DNA from: Hydractinia symbiolongicarpus
Taxonomy: Eukaryota > Cnidaria > Hydrozoa > Anthoathecata > Hydractiniidae
Length of the DNA stretch: 64,000 nucleotides
Direction: 5' to 3'
NCBI RefSeq assembly: GCF_029227915.1
Contig: NC_079889.1
Span: forward strand, 7,068,001 to 7,132,000
The position numbers and the translations under genes are program-made. Within the stretch, counting starts at the first letter, position 1. The number at the start of each line of letters is the position of its first letter. Positions 38,364-49,059 of this stretch are shown one piece after another. The notes beneath the pieces were generated by a model. It ran no database searches, was not told the DNA's origin, and saw nothing but the letters and a program-made list of their open reading frames with translations.

Positions 38364-39544
38364 TTATTTTTTAAGCCATATGTAAAGCAAAATAAGACCT
38401 ATGCTTTATGAAGTCAACATAGCCTTGTTACCTGCATGTTGCTCTGCTTCTATTGCCTTGTGCTTAGGAGTATTGCCTCGTGCCTATGGACCTTTTTCAA
38501 TGTCTCCGTGTGCTTCTGGAGTACTGCTGGCACAGCTACCTTTTTCAACGTATCCGTATGCTTTGCCTTCACAATAGGCTTCACCTTGTTTAGATCGACT
38601 GGAACCCCAGGGTTTGACATTGCAGGTGCAATCAAGACATTATTATTATAACCCTTAATTTTACCAATTAGAAGATTCATATCTGATGGCAACATTTAAA
38701 CATGAGGCATGACAGCAAAATTGACTGGCGTTCTAGCACATTGAAGCACCCTTTCAAATCGTGTTATATCTTCACCTACATTCTCCTCCTCCTCAGCACC
38801 ACACTTTCAAACTTTTGTAGCAGGATTTGTCTCGCTGTATAGTTGTCTGCACCAGAACCTACCAAAGATGCTTTTGCTTCAGCCTGTGACCCAAGTATCC
38901 AGATCACATATACCCGAACACTTTCACTAATTTTGGTCAAACCTTCTGATGTAAGACCCTGGCTTGTTGGCATGATAAATTTTGCATAATCCCCATCAAC
39001 TTGGGGCCACCATTCACCGTTGGTTAGTGAAGCAACTACTGCTTTAAATTTATTCAGACCATGGGGATCAGCGCCGTATTCACGACATACTTGCGCGAAT
39101 CCAGTTGTACTGACTAAAACCATCGTCCAAACTTATGGGCACTTTCATTTTCCCCAGTATACGACGCATGTGATAGTATACATGAAATTTAAAGATAGAG
39201 TTGACAAGTGGTAAAAATCCTATCATATGTTTAGCAGATATGCCTAATTCTGTCGTTGTGCAATGAGCTGGAAAATTAACCTAGATGTTCCGGTAATCCA
39301 ATGCTTGCCCATCCCATCCAAATCGAACGGGATCGTAAAGATAAGTCGTTGGAACTTTGATGGGATACTTGCTAAACTCGGGGAATACTGCAGGGATAGC
39401 CGCAGCTAGCTGCGATTCTTTTGATAGAGTCACAAACTGCGCTAGCATGTACAGATCTTGATGTTCCAGATTCGTGATACCTAGAGGCCATTCTCCCCTG
39501 TTTGATTTATATTGTGCGTTGGAGTTGTATGAGTAAAAATTCAC
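38364..39544 (-). pseudogene. Anchored structural-type protein, copy C
   Basis: MNFYSYNSNAQYKSNRGEWP starts at 39544. TTYLYDPVRFGWDGQALDYR, GFAQVCREYGADPHGLNKFK and TSQGLTSEGLTKISESVRVY are well kept, then YMLPSDM (after VNFAVM) and a threonine/valine-rich linker with KKVAVPAVLQKHTETLKKV. The C-terminus ends YIWLKK. Frame changes lie near 39280, 39120, 38780 and 38400. Near 39423-39448 it carries an extra in-frame stretch absent from B. The linker repeats KHT(D/E)TLKKV instead of the Pro/His repeats of A and B. Confidence 0.65.
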
Positions 39545-39549
39545 CTTTT

Positions 39550-40194
39550 CTTCTACAAAGAAACTCTTTATTACTGATATTGTTAACCCGACTATTTTTG
39601 ATGATTACCTAGGGCAGAACACGAGGATCGCTTTAAAATTGATAAGTGTTCGAGGTGGATGGCTTAATCTTAGTAATAATAAAGCTTTTGATATATGGAA
39701 GGAGATATCGGAACCTGATCCAGATACTCGGATGTGGATTGTAAAAGGTTTGTACAAAATCGAAGATCTGGCAGCCATTATAAACAAACAGGCTAATGGA
39801 AAGGCAAAGATATTTGTGTTGCATAATGGATATTGCAGGCTTCGTGTGGGTAATGCTTTTAAAGTTAGTATTGATACTCAACTTCGAGAACTTATTGGTT
39901 TATCTGATCTACCCATTTGTGTAAAGTACTATACAAAGTGCGACTATGACGCTTACTACATGACCGATGTTTATCACAGATTAAGTTTAGTCTGCCCTCA
40001 GTTAGATGAGGATGCTTCCTTTTCTAATGGTAAAAAATCAAAGAATTCTTACTTTGCTGCCCACCAAAGTGTTAGATGCTTGGGGAGATATGCTTACATG
40101 GAATTTTGACACACCAGTCTATCTTCCTTTGAAATATCACCATGAAAGAAATGTAGCTTTTACGGGACTAACGATGCAGTTGCTTATAGAATAA
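39550..40194 (+). pseudogene. Probable minor capsid protein, copy C
   Basis: LFITDIVNPTIFDDYLGQNT, ISVRGGWLNLSNNKAFDIWK and CDYDAYYMTDVYHRLSLVCP run open for about 150 codons. A frame change near 40045 precedes NFDTPVYLPLKYHHERNVAF. A 24-base deletion relative to B removes the segment between LPLK and YHH. The start codon is not evident. The arrangement with its neighbours equals that of B. Confidence 0.5.
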
Positions 40195-40209
40195 ATATAA
40201 TAAAAGAAG

Positions 40210-40875
40210 ATGGATACTATAAAATTATATTCTACATTATCACCAAGTGCACCTGAGGACGATACCATGAAGGATGCGCAACGCGAAAGTCAGGTCTATA
40301 GATTAAAAAAGATTGAAGAGATCGAAACGTTTCTACAATCAGAAGTGAACTACAGAGACAAACCCTACCAAGCGATGCAAGCGTCGTGCAACTACAGCTG
40401 CAATAAGTGATACTTCGATAGTCACCGCAATCACTGTCCTTGAAGTCGTTTCAGTCGTAACCATAGCTAAAGGGGTTAGAATTCCTGTGAGTATTACTCT
40501 AGCTTCAGCTGGGATCATTCTTGGACTCTCCTCAGCTGTCGTGCATAAAGTGCAAAAAATCTTTGACTCGAAAGTCAGGAAACGTGATAAGATTAGAACT
40601 ACGGCTGAAGCTAGGTTAGACTCCATCTCGAGCCTCATCTCAAAAGCAGTAGAAGAAAACGCATCTCGCATGCGGAATACCATTTCATTCTTAAGGAAGT
40701 CGAACACTACCGTAATTTGAAAGAACAGATTCGATTTAAATCAAAACGTGTTGTAGAGACCATCACTGCCGAGCAACGTGAAGCCATACTAGCTGAAGGT
40801 AGAAAACAAGGAAAGCATGATTTTTTACAGCAAATCGCCCGCACTTCCGATACCCCACCTGTCAATGTCACATAA
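40210..40875 (+). pseudogene. SDI-KLYP membrane protein, copy C
   Basis: MDTIKLYSTLSPSAPEDDTM starts after TATAATAAAAGAAG. ESQVYRLKKIEEIETFLQSE is followed by a deletion and frame change near 40390, then a hydrophobic stretch (VRIPVSITLASAGIILGL), ARLDSISSLISKAVEEN, and in another frame YRNLKEQIRFKSKRVVETIT and AEQREAILAEGRKQGKHDF. The C-terminal domain matches this protein family in cnidarian Polintons. Confidence 0.6.
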
Positions 40876-40939
40876 CCTATGAAGATCCACCAAAGTGTTC
40901 CATGGCTTAACCATTCAACGCGGAACAAATTCCAAATCA

Positions 40940-41368
40940 TTATCTGCCATAGTCTACCTCGTATCCTAGCACTTCACTTGTCTCTGCATCGATCTTTATA
41001 TCACCATCGTAGATCACCTTGCGCTGCTCTGCTTTCAAGCTTTTCAAGGTTTTCAAGCTTTTCAAACTCAAGGGTGTAACTAAAGCCCGAAGTCTGCGCT
41101 CATTACATAGCGGAAAATCAGTCTGAGTTTCAAACGTTATTTGATTTTTACGTAGTTTCTTCGGTACTGGCTTACCCTGCAGCGCTAAGATGAGATCATC
41201 CTTATTCAACCCTGAATAACCCTTTATACCTTGCTCCTTATCTTGTTTCCACAACTCCTTTACTGGCTTACCCTGCAGCGCTAAAATGGGATCATCCTTA
41301 CTCACCCCTGAATAACCCTTATATATTGCTCCTTTAGCTGTGTCATTTATAATAACACAGTTAGTCAA
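40940..41368 (-). pseudogene. SAP/LEM-like repeat protein
   Basis: A 142-codon frame contains two copies of a short helix-extended-helix unit: KGYSGVSKDDPILALQGKPV and KGYSGLNKDDLILALQGKPV. It then has RKNQITFETQTDFPLCNERR and an acidic end (VIYDGDIKIDAETSEVLGYE). The GYSxLxKDDLIxAL pattern resembles SAP or HeH/LEM DNA-binding motifs. The start is uncertain, because a duplicated hairpin region lies at the 5' end. A and B show no equivalent in this window. The frame is open, but neighbours are broken. Confidence 0.5.
41165..41330. repeat. Tandem duplication inside the SAP-like gene
   Basis: Two units of about 105 bp share TACTGGCTTACCCTGCAGCG, CTAA(G/A)ATG and ATCATCCTTA. Each unit encodes one SAP-like motif plus linker. 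Differences between the units show the duplication is not recent. Confidence 0.7.
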
Positions 41369-41447
41369 CTACCTCAATAGACCTTTATATCTCACTCCTT
41401 AACTTGTTTCCTCCGCTCCTTCAACTGTGTCATTTATAATAACACAG
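41338..41447. repeat. Duplicated palindrome CTGTGTCAT...ATAACACAG
   Basis: The 23-base near-palindrome (CTGTGTCATTTATAATAACA then CAG) occurs at 41338-41360 and 41425-41447, 87 bp apart, with similar flanks (GTCGACTACC). On the minus strand it contains TTATTATAAATG, so it may combine a promoter box and hairpin. Confidence 0.65.
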
Positions 41448-41462
41448 TTGGTCGACTACCTT

Positions 41463-41760
41463 AATAGACCGTATCGTACCCCTCGTCATCATCGGAATCA
41501 CTAAGATAGCAAGCGCCTACTTTTAAACTTCCTTGTATTTACACTCTTCCAAGTAGGTCTGTATGTAATAGTTTGACCTTTGCTTATAAATACTTCCTAT
41601 TTTAATGATCGCCGTACATTCACATGATTCCTCGGGTATCTTTTTCTTATGAAAATTGGTTTTAATTTTATCCTCCCCTTCCTTCAATTTGGGGTTGATA
41701 TAACGATCTTTCTTCACGCCTATGTTGGTAAAGTAAGCCTCACTTTTCCACTCCCCTTTT
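41463..41760 (-). pseudogene. LKFEN-family Polinton protein, C-terminal part
   Basis: KKDRYINPKLKEGEDKIKTN, ESCECTAIIKIGSIYKQRSN and YYIQTYLEECKYK match the C-terminal half of the A and B proteins. After a frame change the acidic end reads LSDSDDDEGYDTVY. The N-terminal half is missing. Confidence 0.6.
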
Positions 41761-41767
41761 TTGCAAT

Positions 41768-41900
41768 TCTTATGCTTTACAAGAAGTATAAAATGCGGCT
41801 AGGCGATGCTATTGCTGACCTCCAAGAGGTGGACAGATCTATCCACCTTCATCAAGACACAGTTTTACTGGACGATTGGGGAGACCCTAAAGTTTTGTGA
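41768..41900 (+). other. Repeated coding-like block LYKKYKMRLGDAIADLQ
   Basis: The block MLYKKYKMRLGDAIADLQEV recurs at 42728-42835 as MIYKKYKVWLGDAIAELQGV, with the sequence difference typical of old duplicates. Both include a GTGGACAG...CTGTCCAC-type hairpin. They bracket the BRO-N remnant. The source protein is not identified. Confidence 0.4.
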
Positions 41901-41958
41901 CTCTTTGCGAATCACAAAAACACAAAACCTTAGTTGGACTTGACGATATAACAAAAAG

Positions 41959-42396
41959 ATGTGTTCTCAACTTGCATCACAGCTACGCGCTTAGCCTACG
42001 TGTACCCTGTTTAGCAACTTTCCTGTTGAAACAATCGAAACTCTATTCGATGAGCACTCGAGATTCTTAGGAATTCGTTACATAAAAGCAACATACGGAG
42101 ACGTGAAAACCACACCTCGCCGTGATATCATGGAGGTAGGGCAAGCCAACCCCCTTGGTTGATTGAATAATTCCACCGATCTGTTCGTAACACTGGATGG
42201 CGCCATAGAAATTATAGACCGCTTAAGAAAACCTAAAGCTCTAGCCTTGACAAAGTGGCTTGCTGGAAAGGGGAGTGGAAAAACTGCAAGACGAGGTGAG
42301 AGAGCAGCGCCAGCTAAACGAAGAAAAAAACACAACCATCGCCATCCTTGGAGATGACCTTCAAGCTAAAAGAGAGCAGAATACAGAGCTTTAACG
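41959..42396 (+). pseudogene. BRO-N domain protein, copy C
   Basis: MCSQLASQLRA, then FPVETIETLFDEHSRFLGIR, LFVTLDGAIEIIDRLRKPKA and LALTKWLAGK identify BRO-N. After a frame change the coiled coil reads KLQDEVREQRQLNEEKNTTI. Stops lie near 41992 and 42161. The C-terminal domain is absent. Confidence 0.6.
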
Positions 42397-42727
42397 GATA
42401 TATGTTTCGCGCTGAAATCTTATTGACACTGTGCTGTGTTGTTGGTAAAAATGATCCTCACGAGCACGGAAAAGCTGGTAGACATAACAACTACATGATC
42501 CGTTGCCGTTGCCAAACTCTTTAAAAGTGCTGTACCCTGATATGACTGTAAAATCCAAAGCGATTCTCCCAATGCTGTCCATTCGTCGCGAAGATTTAAC
42601 GAAGATGTTCCGACAACTTTTACCGCAATCACTTTGTACTCCCTGATGAGGATACGCGAAAGTATATTCAACATCCATTTGGCGCGAGAGTTACAAGTAG
42701 AAACCGATCGCGCCCGTCTTCTGTTCT

Positions 42728-42836
42728 AGTAAATCTTATGATTTACAAGAAGTATAAAGTATGGCTAGGTGACGCTATAGCTGAACTCCAAGGTGTGGAC
42801 AGTTCTGTCCACAACCACCAAACACAGTTTTTCTGA
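42728..42836 (+). other. Second copy of LYKKYK block
   Basis: This is the partner of 41768-41900. It ends at a TGA after HNHQTQFF. The hairpin GTGGACAGTTCTGTCCAC is a near-perfect palindrome. Confidence 0.4.
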
Positions 42837-42971
42837 CAGAACCTGGTCTTTATTCCTTCCTCACCAGATGCGGTAGAAAAAAGGCAGACCTTTTTACGGA
42901 TTGGGTATTTTGGACTGACTTTGCATTGTTTTGAAAGTCATGAGACTTACAAGTTAACAATATATTTTCTC

Positions 42972-43960
42972 ACCATTTTTTCACATACTTGGAGGTACAT
43001 CTACATCTTCTGGAACTAGCATCAATTCTTTTCTAACGAAACAGCGATGTAGACCACCTTTAAGATAATACAACACACGGCAGTTTAGTTTTACGATGAT
43101 ATGATCCAGTCTATACTTTTCTTGCTCCAAAAAGCATCAGTCGCACGTCTTTTTTGATCCCCATGTTCTTCTCCAAGTTGAAGCAGATTGAGGTACAAAC
43201 CATCTTCTGGTAAAGGTTTTTCTTTTTGGTATTCTACGCTTTTCGAAAGAGGAACTTCCAACTTGATGGCTTTTGAGGGTTTGATCCCAATCATCTCAGT
43301 CTTACTATTATTTAGAGTCTTCACCGTAGAATATAGATATTTTACCTATATGCTACTAGTCTCCTTAGGAACTAACTCTTGCGCATCTTGAGGCTTAAAG
43401 AGTCTCACCGCTAGGATCTTATTAAAAGATTCTACAAACACTGTAAATGTATGATGATATTTTGTTGTGGCACGCTTATTCCCCATGCCTTTACCTTCTT
43501 TCAGACCCGTTACCGCATTGAAAGGTCTTGGGGTAGCGCAGAGACCCCGCTTTGTAGATATCCTTTTTCATCTCTGCTACACCTGGAGCTTGTTTCGTGC
43601 CAAGAGGTCTTGCAACCTTGTAACGTGAAGCTACATTAATCCCTGTCAGGATATACTTGTACGTGTTGCCGTATAATTTGTTGTGTGGCATGTAAAGCAA
43701 GTCAAATTGATGCATTTCATTTGGCTTTGTGATGGTGAAGTGTGGATAGTCAATCTTTTTTGGCCCGCGAATGTGTCGAAGCCAGAGTAGTTGCCGAGAG
43801 ATCCAATGCGTGACTTTCTTTTTGGATAATTTGCTTTCTACAGCGAGTACTTTGATAGGTTTCTTTCTAGTCCAGGGATTGTCTGTCTTATAGTAGATGC
43901 TGCTCAGTTTTTCAGCCCTTTGCTCAGATACAGAGTGAACTCTAGCAGTACTAATTTATT
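42972..43960 (-). pseudogene. Retrovirus-type integrase, copy C, catalytic residue lost
   Basis: The order of blocks is KVTHWISRQLLWLRHIRGPK, MHQFDLLYMPHNKLYGNTYK, YILTGINVASRYKVARPLGT, QCGNGSERR, VFVESFNKILAVRLF, and a C-terminal domain ending VPEDVDVPPKYVKKW. The second catalytic aspartate is glycine (QCGNG where A has QCDNG), and part of the core after it is deleted. Frame changes near 43320, 43100 and 43480 add to the decay. This copy is certainly inactive. Confidence 0.8.
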
Positions 43961-43976
43961 ACTACTGGAGCGACGT

Positions 43977-44341
43977 TTACGCATATTTATAGGCTGCAAA
44001 CCGCAGGAGAGCTAGGGACCCCACAATGAAGGCAAGATCGCTATTCTTCTGTTTTTCACTCGGATTGTAAAAGTCTGAAAGCTTTAGAGTCTTGCAGAGT
44101 AATGTAGTATTGCCGCATACTGTCTTCCAGTTCGGAAGACTTCTTTGGTGTACCAGTCAAGCTTATCCTGACGGTCCTTAACCCATTGTTCTTGAGCTGC
44201 CTGCAACTGTTCGATAGCTTTGTCGTGCCGTCGCCTTTCGTCTTCCTCATGCTTTGAAATTTTACTGCATAGATAGTTTGTTCCTGAAAAGGCCGATGCG
44301 TTAATAGCCGCACCAGCCACGATTACTGCTATAGTCGCCAT
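43977..44341 (-). pseudogene. MATIAV membrane protein, copy C
   Basis: MATIAVIVAGAAINASAFSG, then RRRHDKAIEQLQAAQEQWVK and RQDKLDWYTKE match B. Two frame changes (near 44145 and 44080) precede a C-terminal hydrophobic end (FIVGSLALLRFAAYKYA). The ATG follows TAATAAATAAACA. The first 20 residues are nearly identical to B although the rest has drifted. Confidence 0.65.
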
Positions 44342-44351
44342 TGTTTATTTA

Positions 44352-44572
44352 TTATTTAGGAGGCATCAAACTACGCTTGTACCACCCTACAATATCGCTC
44401 CTGTCATATAATCACCAAGCTTCAGACCATCTTCCAGATCCATCTTGGCTCCTGGTCTAGAAACTCCTAGCATCTTTTCTGCCCTCAGTGCTAACAGTAT
44501 ACTGTACGAAACCAAACGAGCAGATTCCCATAGAGGGTCTACGACTCCTTTCTGTTATGCCTTTGAGCTCAT
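44352..44572 (-). pseudogene. Small Polinton protein (TGPSTKMD family), copy C
   Basis: The ATG follows CTATAATAA. After a stop at codon 6 the frame reads DPLWESARLVSYSILLALRA, KMLGVSRPGAKMDLEDGLK, then a TAG and a frame change before the end. The relative in A (16584-16838) has GRNFLNITGPSTKMDTEDIL at the same place. In C the gene neighbours MATIAV, in A the zinc-ribbon gene, so gene order differs between lineages. Confidence 0.5.
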
Positions 44573-44585
44573 TTATTATAGAGCG

Positions 44586-44828
44586 TTACATTATCTGAAA
44601 CTTGCTCAAGTCGTCGTTAGACTCGCTGACCTGAGCTGGGTCTGATTTGGAGGTAAGTAGTTGAGTAAGCTCTCGCTCAGGAGACTTTGCAGCTTCTCCA
44701 TTCACCGTCGCGTTGCTGAGCTCATACCATCAGTGCCGCTAACATGTGGCCTTGTGCTAATCTCCCTGGATGCGTTATTTTTTTGTAATTACACGCTGTT
44801 CTGCACCTTGTAGTGTACTGTCACTCAT
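44586..44828 (-). pseudogene. Small hydrophilic Polinton-type ORF, broken
   Basis: The ATG follows CAACAATAA. MSDSTLQGAEQRVITKK is followed by a frame change and, back in frame, by VNGEAAKSPERELTQLLTSK and VSESNDDLSKFQIM. It is coding-like because two compensating shifts restore the frame. No family is recognised. Confidence 0.4.
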
Positions 44829-44974
44829 TTATTGTTGGCGACAGCGAGAGCTTACAATTGCGCGTGTTGTGCTGTGATTTTATAAACGCGCTGCACCTAT
44901 TTCTAAGTCGCACACATGAGCTAAAAAAGCTTACCGCAGGCGGAGTCAGTACGATATTTCGAAAACGTTCTACC

Positions 44975-45127
44975 CTAAGACTGAGCAGTGCGTAAAACTT
45001 TTAGTAAATCCTGATTTAACCTGAGACCTCCAGCTTGCAAGATTTCTGTCATATGCTTCGTGTAATCCTTCATCTCTTTTTGACAGATAATTCCCTCATC
45101 TTGTTCTTCTGCATCTAACGCTGACAT
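44975..45127 (-). CDS. Small hypothetical Polinton-type protein
   Basis: A 50-codon open frame (MSALDAEEQDEGIICQKEMK onward) preceded by GGAAG. It is charged and helical with one cysteine. It lies at the right edge of Polinton C, collinear with three other small minus-strand genes. No relative was found in A or B. Confidence 0.35.
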   Translation of the reverse strand: MSALDAEEQDEGIICQKEMKDYTKHMTEILQAGGLRLNQDLLKVLRTAQS

Positions 45128-45308
45128 CTTCCTTTTTCTTGGACAACGTGTCGTTCACCAAAGGCAGAGTATACAAGGATTTCTTATTTTCAGATAAACT
45201 AAATTTTAACATTTGTTCTTATTTTGTATATGGTATTTAGTAAACTTTTTTTTATATAAGTATATGTGTATGTAGTTATATATACGTCGTTATCATCTAC
45301 AATGATCG

Positions 45309-45719
45309 CTACCACATTTTTTTGGTACACTTCTGTTTACAAAAAATTCCTATCATCAAATAAAAGCAAAGGCTCGATAAGGGCAGGAAGTCAAAACTTC
45401 CATTTAATATGGGCGTATTTATATAGATGCTTTTGCATTTTTTCTCTAACATATCTGTTTTCTCTACTGAAAACAAGGATTTTCGTTGTTCATGAAGTTG
45501 GGTTAATACCTCTGCTGTCATACTTCTTGTCGGGAGCACTTGAATCTGTTCTCTTATAATGAAATTTAACGGACTGATGACTATAACAATATTCTTTTCA
45601 TCTCTTGCTGGAAGAAAATAAGGCAGTAGCTGATGATAAAATAAAATATTTTGCTCAAATCCAGTCGGTAACACTGCCAAAACATCACGACCCAGTAAAA
45701 AAAAGTCTAAACATTGCAA
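45309..45719 (-). pseudogene. RecQ-like helicase fragment
   Basis: QCLDFFLLGRDVLAVLPTGF is the Q/Walker A region; the expected GKS after GF is replaced by EQN, which kills ATP binding. YQLLP-like YHQLLPYFLPARDEKN, then IVIVISPLNFIIREQIQVL follow. The upstream and downstream exons are absent. It is related to 22964-23514 but on the other strand. Confidence 0.6.
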
Positions 45720-45866
45720 TTGCTCAGATTTAAAATTAAAAACCTTAAAATTGGAATCTTTTAAACAAAATATTTATCGTTACGTTTTATTTCTCCGTAG
45801 CTAAATAGCACATGGAAAGATTTTGTAGCTCGCGCATTGATTTTTTGTGACTTCGATATCCTCTTG

Positions 45867-47600
45867 ATTACGGAGTTTCATACCGCGCAGGTCTGGGCGC
45901 TAGCGAAGCGCTTTGTAGGGACAAATTTTTGGCTTGTTTTCATTTGTCTCAATAGCCCAAATAATTTTCATGGTCAGTTTTTCACAACTATTCTGGTTAG
46001 TGCTGCGAAAAGAGGCAGAAATGCAAAATCCTGCCTGACGTTTCTTCAACTAATTTTTTACTTTAACTGACGTTTTGCTTTTTAATAACACGTTTAAATG
46101 GTGTTGCTAACCCTCTTTGTGGTATATTGACATGGGTAAGATGTTGGAATCGAACAAAACTTAAATTACTGACTTTTATAGAGAGGCAAGAAAAGACATA
46201 TTGTTGATGTTGGTTTTAGGGGTTAGCTTCCTGAAGTTGCAAGCTACATCTACCATACCTTTTGTGTTGTGAAGAATAAAGTAATGGATAAAAAGAAACA
46301 CTATTCTATCATTATCAGTGCACTTTGGCAAGAAGAAATAAAAATTACAGCTAGCTATAGAAAGACTTAAAGGAAGTTTTTTTACAGTAAGCTATAGCTA
46401 TAGCTAGCTATATATGGATCTGTAAGTTTGACATGGATTAACGTGGAAGAACATTTAATAAAGGATTTATTTGCAAAGTATAGCTAACTAGTTATATAAA
46501 AAAGAGCACAGATGAAATCGACTGAAAATAAAATACACATTTCAATGATATAATGACTGGCTTTAACTTTTCGTTAGAAATTATTGTATATAAATATTAC
46601 ATAACTAGCTAGGAAGGAATATATATAATAGCATGTTACACTGTATTGCTGTGTTCTTAATTTTGGTAAAATGCAAGAATAAATTTAGGCAAGGTCCACT
46701 TTCACAATTTTGTGATAGCTATAGTAATTTTGGTACATTGACAAAAGAAAAAATTGGCAACCGAAAATATTTGACGAAAACAGTTAAAGTCACAAAATTT
46801 TTTTAAAAAGTTATTTTCCATTAAATTTGTTTATTTTAACAACAGTATGTTATTTTATTTTATATTTCGCAGCGGTCGAAACTTTGAAACAATTTTTAAG
46901 GCTAAGTTGGTGTTTCAACTGCACTGTTATGTCGAGTGATATCTGGGCACTTACCCACCTATATATCTGATTACTGTATGAATAAGGCTACGATATATAT
47001 GTGTGACCCCTAGCTAACAAAAACTACAACGAGACAGATACAGCCAGCTTTTTGACAATTTTTAATTTGGTTTATAAAAAATGTAGGTAGCTCTGCCCTG
47101 GTTAGTTAAATAAAGCACAAAATAAGAAATTTTGGAATTGTTTTTTAATATTATAGCTAGCTAGATATCTTTTTAATGAGCATGAAACTATTAGTTTAGA
47201 AAAAACCCATTGTTTTCTTTACTGTGATATTTTTTAGACAATATTAAAACTTGTGATGTAACTAACTACGAAAATAAGGTTTCTTTGTCTTTTGACTGCC
47301 AACTTTTCATGATGAGTATACCCCACAACTTGAAGCAATTAAAATAATAGCCAAGTTTAGGTCTTGAACCTTCATAATATGCAATATAATGTCAATACTG
47401 AGTATCCTTCTTTTGAATAATTGTAAAATCAATATATCGCACCAGTTTAAAAAGTAAAAATACAAAGAAAAAAGTGAATAATTCTCTTCGCACTGCATGT
47501 TTTTCTTAGCAAATGCCTTACGCTCTGCGGGGGATATAAAAATTTGTCCCTACAAGCGCTTCGCTAGTGCCCAGACCTGCGCGGTAGGAAACTCCGTAAT
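45867..47600. mobile_element. Non-autonomous DNA transposon with 60-bp inverted repeats
   Basis: The left arm (45867-45930: ATTACGGAGTTTC...ACCGCGCAGGTCTGGGCGCT, AGCGAAGCGCTT) is nearly complementary to the right arm at 47538-47600. The interior of about 1.6 kb is AT-rich with no convincing gene. The target duplication was not resolved. The superfamily is unknown. Confidence 0.7.
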
Positions 47601-47962
47601 GGTTCTAGTAATATTGCGGTTAAACGAGAGAAATTAAAATGCCCACATATAGTGGGCATTTTCAGTCTGCGATGCCAGGGCTATTTCTTCTCGCCATCGG
47701 AGATTGTCAAAAAGAGAAAACGAGCCCTACGGACAAGGTTGCTCTTCACACTTTTTAAGTTATTAACTCATTTTCTGTATAAGGAAGTAGGAGCGTTATA
47801 AATATTCCTATCTTTTGAAGAAATAATTAGTCGGAATGTAAATGTTAAACCCTACCAAAAAAACTTTACTTCATAATCAGAGCCATTTTAATCCATAACA
47901 GTTTTCTTTCTTTTCTCAGTTTTCAATAAGAGCATCAATAAACGAATGATTTATTACAGTTA

Positions 47963-49059
47963 GACCCGATACCCTACGTGATACCCGAGACCCAATACCC
48001 GATACCCGAGATCCGAGACCCTTACACAGATACCCGATACCCCATGACCCGAGACCCAATACCCTGATACTGATACCCGAGACCCGATACCCTGATGATT
48101 TTTTTTATTATCATTTTTTTGTTGTTGTTTTTGAATATGAACGATAATAATAACACATATTTTGATACGCATATTTCTTCGTTATACGGGAATATTTGTT
48201 GCACGTAATATGCGAATATGCTGCTGGCTCAACAATGGTTTTATATCACCAGGAACTACAATTCAACTAGCATCAAAAAATTATTTTGTCTGCTCAAATG
48301 TGAATGATTAAAGTGATAAGAGACTTTTTAAATTCATTAGAGAATGCTTATTTTTTCGTTGTAGGGTCGAAATAACTCCTTTTGGTTTTCGAAACCACAA
48401 CCGATTCCACAACCATAGCAAGTTGATACATTTTTGTGGGTGTAGTTGAGAAGGAACAAGACATAACCGTTTATCTGTTGGCACAGGTAGTGCTGGTTTT
48501 ATTCACTGTTGTTGAATGTGGAATAGGTTGCGATGATGGTAGTATTGGAGATGTTTGTATTAAAGGCGCAGATGATGCTATTGGTTGCGTTGAATATGAA
48601 ATATTTGTCTGTGGAGTAGTTAAAACAATAGTAGGCTGCAATAACGGTAGCGTGGATGGTATTTTCGTTTGTGCAGAAGCTGGATCGATTAAATTTGTGA
48701 TTCGAACCTTTTTGACGTTAGTTGGCTCTTTTCGTCTGTGAGTTGCCTTCGTTTTCTTTTTGTCCGCGTTCTTCTTTTTAGAAAAGTCTACTAAGTTTCT
48801 GATGTTAGGTGTGCCTTGTAAAAGTACTATAAATTCACTAAAAACACGACCTTTACTCTTTGCTTTTTCCTTTCATTCGATCCATCGAACAGGCACTTTC
48901 ACATTATCGCTTAAGGTAGGTTTCCATACGACTGCATTTTTCTGCGACTGCATTCAAACATCGCCGAAAAAAAATCAAGAAATAAAAAAAAAAATCAGGG
49001 TATCGGGTATCGGTGACAGGGTATCGGGTCTCGGGTATCACATAGGGTATCAGGTCTCA
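47963..49059. mobile_element. Foldback-like element with GGGTATC-repeat ends
   Basis: The left end (47963-48094) is an array of ACCCGATACCC(GAG) units; the right end (48993-49059) is the same array inverted. The arms are built of short degenerate tandem units, as in foldback transposons. The interior carries a coding-like stretch on the minus strand. Confidence 0.6.
48466..48945 (-). pseudogene. Unassigned coding remnant inside the foldback-like element
   Basis: The minus strand reads SDNVKVPVRWIE, a TGA, then KGRVFSEFIVLLQGTPNIRN and LVDFSKKKNADKKKTKATHR. A Pro/Thr/Ser-rich tail (IPSTLPLLQPTIVLTTPQTN) follows. Apart from one stop it is open for about 155 codons. The basic segment looks nuclear. 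I do not recognise a family. Confidence 0.35.

Larger units (their letters stand above)
36464..45130. mobile_element. Polinton C, diverged and rearranged
   Basis: It carries fragments of the coiled-coil, capsid, anchored, minor capsid, SDI-KLYP, SAP-repeat, LKFEN, BRO-N, integrase, MATIAV and small genes. Sequences are clearly related to A and B but much more different than A is from B. The capsid/coiled-coil head region (36464-37902) is inverted relative to the coiled-coil tail at 37985. The integrase side lies at the right rather than the left, so the copy is permuted or is two partial copies. No polymerase or ATPase was found. Confidence 0.75.

Noticed and set aside
40940-41450. CRISPR-like array of repeats
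   Set aside because: The repeats are a coding tandem duplication and a duplicated palindrome, with only two units each and no regular spacers; the DNA is eukaryotic.
42391-42678. Minus-strand frames at 42.4-42.7 kb as another Polinton gene
   Set aside because: No block matches any A or B protein and two overlapping frames look equally good, so no coding call is justified.
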